Shown piece by piece: positions 1 to 5,000 of a stretch of DNA of 5,000 bases. The stretch covers positions 3,998 through 8,997 of the forward strand of contig PKYU01000174.1 in assembly GCA_003132765.1 (NCBI GenBank). The letters run 5' to 3'. Origin of the DNA: Chitinophagaceae bacterium (lineage in GTDB: Bacteria; Bacteroidota; Bacteroidia; Chitinophagales; Chitinophagaceae). A program made the translations under genes and the position numbers. Every line of letters starts with the position of its first letter. Within the stretch, counting starts at the first letter, position 1. The notes under the pieces are model-generated. The model was not told the DNA's origin. It saw only the letters and a list, made by a program, of their open reading frames with translations, and searched no databases.

Positions 1-153
1 CCTTCTTTTATCAGCAATTTTAATAAAATAATCATATACATCATCTGCAAACTTATCAGCAGTTGCTATCAAGCCTTTCGATTCAATATACCAGGCAATT
101 GCTGCGATATTATCTGCAGCAGTTTGTTTAACAATTATTTTTCGCCTGCCCAT
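1..153 (-). CDS. RelE/ParE-like toxin of a type II toxin-antitoxin pair (5' part, runs off left edge)
   Basis: Only the first 51 codons are inside the window, with no stop before the edge. The protein begins MGRRKIIVKQTAADNIAAIA and continues with WYIESKG, an Ala-rich helix and VYDYFIKIADKRR. This pattern (basic first beta strand, then a helix with the A-x-x-x-I-A-x-Y-I-E signature, then a second helix with a repeated aromatic/hydrophobic face) is typical of the RelE/ParE fold. Members are usually about 95-105 residues, so roughly half is missing, including the C-terminal strands that carry catalytic residues in RelE-type enzymes. Whether it cleaves mRNA or poisons gyrase cannot be told. The ATG at 153 overlaps the end of the upstream antitoxin reading frame by 19 bases, the usual translationally coupled layout. 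The family call rests on pattern recognition and is fairly secure; whether the toxin is intact is unknown. Confidence 0.72.
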   Translation of the reverse strand, partial: MGRRKIIVKQTAADNIAAIAWYIESKGLIATADKFADDVYDYFIKIADKRR

Positions 154-304
154 TTCCTGATCATTTTTTTACTACATGTGCGGGCCTGTTCAATTGTAAA
201 TGTTTTTTCAGGTTTAATTTTCAATGCTGCTTTTTTCTGTAGCATCTGATAATTTTTTTCTGGAATTAAAACATATTCTTTTTGTCTATTACAATTTCTG
301 TCAT
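135..304 (-). pseudogene. Antitoxin gene of the RelE/ParE-like pair, with an apparent -1 frameshift
   Basis: From ATG at 304 the frame reads MTEIVIDKKNMF and stops at 268-266. If one A is added to the A5 run at 283-279, the frame continues as ...IDKKEYVLIPEKNYQ... through KKAALKIKPEK and EQARTCSKKMIRKWAGEK to a TAA at 137-135, giving 56 residues. That restored protein has the size, the charged helical middle and the KKxIxKWAGEK-type end of small Bacteroidota antitoxins found upstream of RelE/ParE toxins. The stop lies inside the toxin start region. The lesion is in a homopolymer, so it may be a real mutation, a sequencing error, or a slippage site. A second possibility is internal initiation at the in-frame ATG at 245, which would give a 36-residue C-terminal piece, the part that normally contacts the toxin. 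Antitoxins neutralise the toxin and often repress their own promoter. Confidence 0.62.
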
Positions 305-322
305 GGCGAAGAATTTATTTGT

Positions 323-348
323 CAAATTTACAAAAATTAGCATGACAA
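323..348 (-). promoter_or_regulatory. Candidate Bacteroidota-type promoter for the toxin-antitoxin pair
   Basis: Reading the minus strand, TAAATTTG at 330-323 is an exact match to the -7 consensus TAnnTTTG of the Bacteroidota primary sigma factor. A TTG at 348-346 lies 15 bases upstream, somewhat closer than usual for the -33 element. The box ends 18 bases before the antitoxin ATG at 304, so the leader would be very short. In AT-rich DNA such an 8-mer can arise by chance, so this is tentative. Confidence 0.35.
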
Positions 349-360
349 TTTCTATTCACT

Positions 361-543
361 TCTCCCCAACTATCCTCAGTATTTTAAAAGAATAAAAGAA
401 CTGATGCACATAGCCTGCGACTACGGATTTATAAATTACGATTGAAAAATAGTAAAATCCTGAGAGGGAAAAATCAGGACAGAAGTCAGGGGGGAAATCA
501 AATGAATTCCAAAAAGGATGCGATAGGAATTTTATTTTGAAAC
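361..543. other. Intergenic stretch with no supported gene
   Basis: Only very short frames occur here, such as a 12-codon ATG frame at 503 on the plus strand and a 13-codon one near 402. Two 6-base inverted repeats are visible: TCCTGA at 458-463 with TCAGGA at 474-479, and AATTCC at 505-510 with GGAATT at 526-531. The second is followed by T-rich sequence on the plus strand and lies just past the stop of the DUF2807 remnant on the minus strand. It could be a weak terminator, but the stem is short and AT-rich. No RNA gene was recognised. Confidence 0.5.
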
Positions 544-741
544 TTATTTCTCAGGCTCAACTGAACCACTCCCTGATGAATGTATTTCAGGAGAAGAAGG
601 ACTACCAAGGTAATACACATTCCCGCTTCCACTTACGGTTGCTGATAAATGAACACTTGTAAATTCATGCGCAATACCACTTCCGTAATCTTTTGTTAGT
701 GACTGGTATATCGTTTGGGCTTTGCAATCAGTCCATATTTT
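544..741 (-). pseudogene. 3' remnant of a DUF2807 (GIN-domain, putative auto-transporter adhesin head) gene
   Basis: An open minus-strand frame of 65 codons runs from just after a TAG at 744-742 to a TAA at 546-544. It has no ATG, GTG or TTG start. Its second half reads DYGSGIAHEFTSVHLSATVS, then GSGNVYYLGSP and SSGSGSVEPEK. The repeated SGSG turns, the ATVSGSGNVYY segment and the closing SGSGSV are the hallmark of the end of DUF2807 beta-helix domains, which in Bacteroidota are usually exported proteins of about 220-260 residues beginning with a signal peptide or lipobox. Here only about the last 45-60 residues remain, so the gene is truncated at its 5' end. The break falls within about 60 bases of the end of the helicase gene, which suggests a past rearrangement or deletion. 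Function is not established even for intact members (surface or periplasmic roles are assumed). It should be non-functional. Confidence 0.62.
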
Positions 742-795
742 CTACGGATAGCAATAAGGCGCCTGCTTCTTAGCTTTGGGCCTTTTTCACATTCA

Positions 796-2565
796 TTAAT
801 CATCATCCTCCACCAACCCCATATTCATCAACTTCGTCCTAACGCCGTTTGCGCCACGGCCCAATTCTATCGCTATGTCCTTTATGGGAATACCATTACT
901 GAAAAGTTCCGCTGCCGTATCTTCTTCATCATCCGTCCAGCGCTTACCATGATTGGCTGTTTTTGGATAAATGCCTTTTTTATTATTGGCGAAGGATTCA
1001 GCGTTCAAATCCCAATCATCACCAAATCTGCTCCTTTGATATCTTTTGTTTGAGTTTAAAACAGCCTGAGGTTGCTCAACCAGTTCCACACTTTTTAACG
1101 GATTTATATCCGGCGGAATTTTCAGTTTGCTCTTGGCCCGTGTAGCCGCCACATATAAAATATTTATCTCTTCGGTCAAACGGTTTTTATCCCGTTCAGT
1201 TATTTTATTGCCACCATATTGTGTAATATATTTTTTCAGCTTTTCTTCATTTACAAAATCATTCAGCAGGGTTACCTCATCATACTCCATGCCTTTGCAG
1301 CGATGCACGGTACTAAAGATCATATCTGCATCTTCTTTAGCAGCGGTATGATTACTTTTCAATTCATTGATGAGATCCGGGAGTTTGTTACCAAATTCTT
1401 TTACGACTTTTACAATCATACCCAGGCTGTTGTCCTCTGTTTTATCAATATAATCTTCCAGCTCCTTCATAGTTTTCATGCCTGCAATTAATTTGTCTTT
1501 TATTTTTTGCCGCTTACCATTGTACAGGTTCAGCACATCGTACAAGGAAGCTCCCTCATCAGCAAATGTGTAGCTGTTGATATTGCCCTCAAAATGCAAT
1601 GTCTTTAAATTGCCGTGCTGCCATTGTGCAATTGCATTCAGCAATAAACTTAAATTGGTGCGGCCCAAAGTAGCCTTCGTTTTTATAATATCGCCAGGCT
1701 TACCGATACCAGTAATTTTAACTTCGGGCAATTGCTGTAAATGCTTTTTCCACGCAAGTATTTTGTTAGCGACGAGTGCCACTTCTTCATCAAAACGAAA
1801 ACTGTTGCTGAGATTATACACCGGAAACTCCACGCGCTGCAAACTATTAATAGCATAGCGCCAGCCATATATTTGCTGATCCATATCGCCAACAATTATT
1901 TTAATGGCTTTCTGTTTTAAAAAGACTTCCAACATGGCGGAGCTGGCATCCTGGCCTTCATCAAACAAAATATAATCGTAAGGCAACACCGGGTTGCTCA
2001 ATTGAAATTTTTTTAGATAAAAATCATGGGTAACACTTATCTCAGCCCTATCCATTTTCGCTAAGGCCTCACGGGTAAAGTGTTCTATTTGTTTATAAAA
2101 ATTAAGGACGAAAGTTTTTGCTTTGGCGTCGCTTATTACATCAGCATAATTAAGTTCCTGTACTTTAGCGACGCTGCTGTTACAGAAATAACTTATGAAT
2201 TTATTTACATGCGACGCGATAATAAAATCGGTATGGTGGTCGCCGGTTTTTATGTTCAGTATATCACACCATTCATAACTTTTATATCCCTGCTTCACCT
2301 GGTAATTGCTGAATTTTATGATCTGATCAAATGCAAGTGAATGAGCCGTCTCCACTTTTACAGAATTCACTCCTGCAGCGGCAAACTTTTGAATGGCTTC
2401 TGTTTTTACGGTTTTATTAAATGCGAGGTATAATATTTTACTGTTGGCTGCACGGGTTTTTGCATACTCGATCAGTGTAGTGGTTTTGCCACTGCCTGCC
2501 ACAGCATTAATCACCAAGTTGTGATTGGTGGCTAAAACGGCTTGTTGTTCTGCGGTGAGTTGCAT
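796..2565 (-). CDS. Superfamily 1 UvrD/Rep-type DNA helicase, FBH1-like, with C-terminal helix-turn-helix-like domain
   Basis: Complete 589-residue protein. It should be an ATP-driven 3'-5' single-stranded DNA translocase/helicase in the cytoplasm. Visible motifs: Q motif LTAEQQAV (3-10), Walker A AVAGSGKTTT (21-30, Lys27), motif Ia LAFNKTVKTEA (47-57), TAHSLAF (73-79), Walker B ILFDEGQD (199-206), motif III GDMDQQIYGWRYA (226-238), motif IV SNSFRF (253-258), motif V FSTVHRCKGMEYDEV (417-431) and motif VI INILYVAATRAKSKL (467-481, Arg476). AFNK, TAHSLAF, QQIYGWR and STVHRCKGMEYD resemble the FBH1 branch rather than UvrD, PcrA or RecB. FBH1 in eukaryotes removes Rad51 filaments; an anti-recombinase role here is inference. 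No nuclease domain is present. Residues about 541-586 (KRWTDDEEDTAAELF to RTKLMNMGLV) look like a Myb/SANT or GcrA-like DNA-binding unit. The ATG at 2565 is the first ATG in frame and puts the Q motif at the N-terminus, as expected. It is divergent from the SNF2 gene. Confidence 0.93.
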   Translation of the reverse strand: MQLTAEQQAVLATNHNLVINAVAGSGKTTTLIEYAKTRAANSKILYLAFNKTVKTEAIQKFAAAGVNSVKVETAHSLAFDQIIKFSNYQVKQGYKSYEWCDILNIKTGDHHTDFIIASHVNKFISYFCNSSVAKVQELNYADVISDAKAKTFVLNFYKQIEHFTREALAKMDRAEISVTHDFYLKKFQLSNPVLPYDYILFDEGQDASSAMLEVFLKQKAIKIIVGDMDQQIYGWRYAINSLQRVEFPVYNLSNSFRFDEEVALVANKILAWKKHLQQLPEVKITGIGKPGDIIKTKATLGRTNLSLLLNAIAQWQHGNLKTLHFEGNINSYTFADEGASLYDVLNLYNGKRQKIKDKLIAGMKTMKELEDYIDKTEDNSLGMIVKVVKEFGNKLPDLINELKSNHTAAKEDADMIFSTVHRCKGMEYDEVTLLNDFVNEEKLKKYITQYGGNKITERDKNRLTEEINILYVAATRAKSKLKIPPDINPLKSVELVEQPQAVLNSNKRYQRSRFGDDWDLNAESFANNKKGIYPKTANHGKRWTDDEEDTAAELFSNGIPIKDIAIELGRGANGVRTKLMNMGLVEDDD

Positions 2566-2591
2566 TTTGCAAATTTGTAAAAATATATTGA

Positions 2592-2632
2592 TCCGGCAAC
2601 TACAGTATGTTGATAAATTTATAAAAGCCGGA
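2592..2632. repeat. 6-base inverted repeat in the divergent intergenic region (possible operator)
   Basis: TCCGGC at 2592-2597 is the perfect reverse complement of GCCGGA at 2627-2632. The arms are 29 bases apart and are the only GC-rich spots in the 103-base gap. A 10-base AT palindrome, ATAAATTTAT, sits between them at 2613-2622. The placement between two divergent starts would suit a shared regulator, but arms this short can occur by chance and no cognate regulator is seen. Confidence 0.25.
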
Positions 2633-2645
2633 ATAAATGATATAA

Positions 2646-2653
2646 TACATTTG
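2646..2653 (+). promoter_or_regulatory. -7 box of the SNF2-family gene (TAnnTTTG type)
   Basis: TACATTTG matches the Bacteroidota -7 consensus exactly. It ends 15 bases before the ATG at 2669, which implies a leader of only about 10 bases. No good TTG was found at the expected -33 distance; the closest is at 2610-2612, which is too far away. No Shine-Dalgarno sequence is visible before the ATG, which is common in this phylum. Confidence 0.45.
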
Positions 2654-2668
2654 ACCTAAACTATCAAT

Positions 2669-5000
2669 ATGGCTACAGCTACAAGACAGAAGCGTACAAA
2701 AACAAAGAAAAGACAATATAAGCCAACACAATTATCCAATACCCGAAAGCCCGCTGATATGACGGTAGAACAATGGCAAACCGGACTCCGCAAACAGATA
2801 GCAGACAAAACTGATTTTAAAATTACTAATATCGGCGAGGGACTTGCCTACAGCGACTTCCAGGTATTTAACCTTGCAACAAAAAATACTTACAAAGTTG
2901 CTTTGCGCAGCGCCGACAACAGTTTGAACTACTGCTCCTGTTACGATTTTAAAACAAATCAAATAGGCACCTGCAAGCATATTGAAGCGGTATTGGCACA
3001 CCTTCAAAAAAGACCATCTTTACGCAAAGCGCTGAAGCAACCTTATACCACCACCTATAGTTCCATGTACATGGAGTACCGCGGAGAAAGAAAAATTAAA
3101 TTTAGAATTGGAACCGAAAATGAAAATGAATACAAAAAGCTATTGAAATCATATACTGATATAACAGGCTCCCTGAACAAAAAAGGTTTTGAAGAAATTG
3201 ATGTGATATTACAAAAGGCGTTTCAAATTAATCCCTCGTTTCGTTGTTATGAGGATGCTTTATCGCATATTATCCAACTGCGTGAAGAAAAGCAACGCAG
3301 AGATTTTCTGAAGCCTTATTTTGAAAAGAAAAAACTCCCTGAAATCAAGAGCCTTAAAGTAAAACCCTTTCCCTATCAAACCGAAGGCATTTTATTTTGC
3401 GCCGCTGCAGGCCGAAGTATTCTTGCCGATGATATGGGGTTGGGTAAAACCATTCAGGCCATTGGCGTAGCACAACTTTTAAATGAACACCGGCAAGTGC
3501 AAAAAGTATTAATCATTTGTCCCACTTCTTTAAAATACCAGTGGGAAAGTGAAATAGAAAAATTTACTATCGCTAAAACAACCGTGATAGAAGGCAATTA
3601 TTTAAACAGGCAAAAATTGTATAAGCATGAAGATAGTTTATACAAAATTGCCAGCTACAATATGGCGGTAAACGACCTCGAATTAATCAACGAATATCAG
3701 CCTGATTTAATAATACTAGATGAAGCGCAACGAATAAAAAACTGGCAAACCAAAGTATCGCAATCGATAAAAAAATTGCAAAGCAAATATGCATTGGTAC
3801 TAACGGGAACCCCGCTCGAAAATAAATTGCAGGAGTTGTATTCACTAGTACAATTTATTGATCCGTTACATCTCGGTTCGCTCTACAATTTTATTTCTAC
3901 CTACGAAGAATCAGATGATACAGGAAAAGTAATTGGTTACAAAGGTCTTTATGAGATAAAAGAAAAATTAAAACACCTACTGCTGCGCCGAACCAAAAAA
4001 GAAGTACTGAAACAACTGCCATCACGGACGGATAAAAACCTTTTTGTTGACATTACCAATGAACAAAAAATAATTCATAATGAATATGCTGAAATTGTAA
4101 TGAGGCTGGTTACCCGCTGGAAAAAAATGGGGTTTTTAAAAGAAGAAGACAGGCAACGATTAATGATATCGCTCAACATGATGCGGATGGTTTGCAACAG
4201 CACTTATATTATAGACCAGGAAACGAATCACCAGACAAAGCTTGATGAACTCTTTGATATACTCGAAGAAGTGATTGCCACAGGCAAAGAAAAGATTGTA
4301 ATCTTTAGCCAATGGGAAAGATTTACGAGGCTGATAGCCGCTCAGTTGGACACACAAAAAATAAGCTATGCCAATTTGAATGGAACCGTACCCAGTCACA
4401 AACGGAAAGATTTATTTGACCGTTTTAATAATGATGAAAATTGCAGGATTTTTCTTTCAACCGATGCAGGCGGCGTTGGCCTTAACTTGCAGGCAGCTTC
4501 AATGCTTTTCAATATGGATTTGCCCTGGAACCCCGCTGTTTTGGAACAGCGCATTTCCCGTATCTACAGGCAGGGTCAAAAGCGAAATGTAAACATCATC
4601 AACTTTGTGGCACAAAATACCATTGAACATGGTATGCTCAGTAAGCTGAAATTCAAGAGGGCCTTGTCGGAAGGTGTATTGGATAATGGCGAATCCAACA
4701 TTTTTGTAGGCGACAGCAAGTTCAATGTATTTATGAAGGAAATAGAAGGACTGCTTGTTGATGAAACAGTTACTACCTCACACATTGATACCTCCCGTGA
4801 AGATGCATCTTCTGCAGAAAAAGCAGTAGTAGCTAAAGAAAAGGAAACAACTGAATCTTATGAAGATGATGATATAGGAGTAATTACTACAGCAAAAGAA
4901 CCTGAGCAACTTGTCAGCGACTCCCCCGGAGAGTCGTTTAATTTACAACCTGCACAGCAACTAATAAATACTGCTTCTTCTTTCTTTACTCAATTGGGAA
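2669..5000 (+). CDS. SWIM zinc-finger, SNF2-family DNA-dependent ATPase (3' end outside the window)
   Basis: The frame is open for 777 codons up to the right edge. An in-frame TAA at 2657-2659 makes the ATG at 2669 the natural start. The protein opens with a Lys/Arg-rich stretch (1-20). A SWIM zinc finger follows, with CSC at 89-91 and CKH at 102-104 (CxC-x10-CxH). Next comes a SNF2 ATPase core: PYQTEG (235-240), Walker A ADDMGLGKT (253-261, Lys260), motif Ia ICPTSLKYQWE (283-293), Walker B LDEAQRIKN (350-358), motif III LTGTPLEN (378-385), LLRRTK (438-443), motif IV KIVIFSQW (542-549), motif V STDAGGVGLNLQAA (597-610), DLPWNP (617-622) and motif VI QRISRIYRQGQ (627-637). Such proteins translocate on duplex DNA without strand separation and displace or remodel bound proteins; bacterial relatives include RapA/HepA. 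SWIM fingers are thought to bind DNA or protein. After about residue 695 comes an acidic, Ser/Thr/Glu-rich tail. The exact partner or pathway is unknown. Confidence 0.93.
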   Translation, partial: MATATRQKRTKTKKRQYKPTQLSNTRKPADMTVEQWQTGLRKQIADKTDFKITNIGEGLAYSDFQVFNLATKNTYKVALRSADNSLNYCSCYDFKTNQIGTCKHIEAVLAHLQKRPSLRKALKQPYTTTYSSMYMEYRGERKIKFRIGTENENEYKKLLKSYTDITGSLNKKGFEEIDVILQKAFQINPSFRCYEDALSHIIQLREEKQRRDFLKPYFEKKKLPEIKSLKVKPFPYQTEGILFCAAAGRSILADDMGLGKTIQAIGVAQLLNEHRQVQKVLIICPTSLKYQWESEIEKFTIAKTTVIEGNYLNRQKLYKHEDSLYKIASYNMAVNDLELINEYQPDLIILDEAQRIKNWQTKVSQSIKKLQSKYALVLTGTPLENKLQELYSLVQFIDPLHLGSLYNFISTYEESDDTGKVIGYKGLYEIKEKLKHLLLRRTKKEVLKQLPSRTDKNLFVDITNEQKIIHNEYAEIVMRLVTRWKKMGFLKEEDRQRLMISLNMMRMVCNSTYIIDQETNHQTKLDELFDILEEVIATGKEKIVIFSQWERFTRLIAAQLDTQKISYANLNGTVPSHKRKDLFDRFNNDENCRIFLSTDAGGVGLNLQAASMLFNMDLPWNPAVLEQRISRIYRQGQKRNVNIINFVAQNTIEHGMLSKLKFKRALSEGVLDNGESNIFVGDSKFNVFMKEIEGLLVDETVTTSHIDTSREDASSAEKAVVAKEKETTESYEDDDIGVITTAKEPEQLVSDSPGESFNLQPAQQLINTASSFFTQLG

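Noticed and set aside
458..479. TCCTGA/TCAGGA inverted repeat as a terminator
   Set aside because: A 6-base stem with a 10-base loop and no following T run on either strand; too weak to call.
505..539. AATTCC/GGAATT inverted repeat followed by TTATTTT as a terminator
   Set aside because: The stem is short, AT-rich and has a 15-base loop. It is noted in the intergenic entry but not strong enough for a separate feature.
757..782. AGGCGCCT palindrome and the AAGGC/GCCTT arms near 756-785 as a terminator of the helicase gene
   Set aside because: The arms are only five bases, and on the minus strand, where the helicase is transcribed, no T run follows the second arm.
696..803. 35-codon minus-strand frame starting ATG at 803, overlapping the helicase stop by 8 bases, product basic (MINECEKGPKLRSRRLIAIR...)
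   Set aside because: The coupled start is attractive, but the product matches no family I know, it overlaps the frame of the DUF2807 remnant, and its length is within chance. Conservation in relatives would be needed to accept it.
715..2340. Several plus-strand frames of 60-112 codons opposite the helicase gene (for example 715-1053, 963-1145, 1127-1351, 1219-1491, 1577-1858, 2080-2340)
   Set aside because: They lie antisense to a clear helicase with all its motifs, have unusual Cys/Phe/Ile-rich composition and no recognisable domains. They are shadow frames.
2732..4785. Minus-strand frames at 2732-3007, 4160-4399 and 4576-4785, and a plus-strand frame at 4380-4592
   Set aside because: All lie within the continuous SNF2-family reading frame and show no domain signatures of their own.
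1..5000. CRISPR arrays, tRNA or rRNA genes, insertion sequences, phage integrase sites
   Set aside because: No regularly spaced direct repeats, no cloverleaf or conserved rRNA segments, no transposase or integrase frames and no terminal repeats were seen on either strand.

Overview
The window looks like chromosomal DNA from a member of the Bacteroidota, perhaps a Chitinophagaceae-like or Sphingobacteriaceae-like bacterium. The reasons are AT-rich DNA, a -7 box of the TAnnTTTG type in front of a gene, few clear Shine-Dalgarno sequences, a toxin-antitoxin pair of a type I associate with this phylum, and a remnant of a DUF2807 (GIN-domain) protein. The assignment to phylum is an inference; no rRNA or other marker gene is present.

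Left edge (1-304, minus strand): a type II toxin-antitoxin locus. The 5' part of a RelE/ParE-like toxin gene runs off the left edge. The antitoxin gene just upstream overlaps it by 19 bases and carries an apparent one-base deletion in an A run. A candidate promoter lies just before it. Positions 361-543 hold no gene I can support. Positions 544-741 (minus strand) hold a start-less 3' fragment of a DUF2807 gene.

Middle (796-2565, minus strand): a complete 589-residue superfamily 1 (UvrD/Rep) helicase, most like the FBH1 branch. It has all helicase motifs and a short C-terminal DNA-binding-type helix domain. A 103-base divergent intergenic region follows, with a perfect TAnnTTTG box for the rightward gene and a 6-base inverted repeat.

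Right half (2669 to the right edge, plus strand): a large SWIM zinc-finger plus SNF2-family ATPase gene, complete at its 5' end and open at the right edge. All the core helicase motifs are inside the window; the acidic, low-complexity tail continues beyond it.

The two large genes are divergently transcribed DNA-dependent ATPases that could share control and act on DNA or DNA-protein complexes (repair, clearing of bound proteins, or defence). No nuclease, methylase or other partner is visible, so the window does not by itself establish a new system. The most distinctive points are the helicase with its C-terminal helix-turn-helix-like domain, its pairing with a SWIM-SNF2 protein, and the toxin-antitoxin locus with a frameshifted antitoxin.
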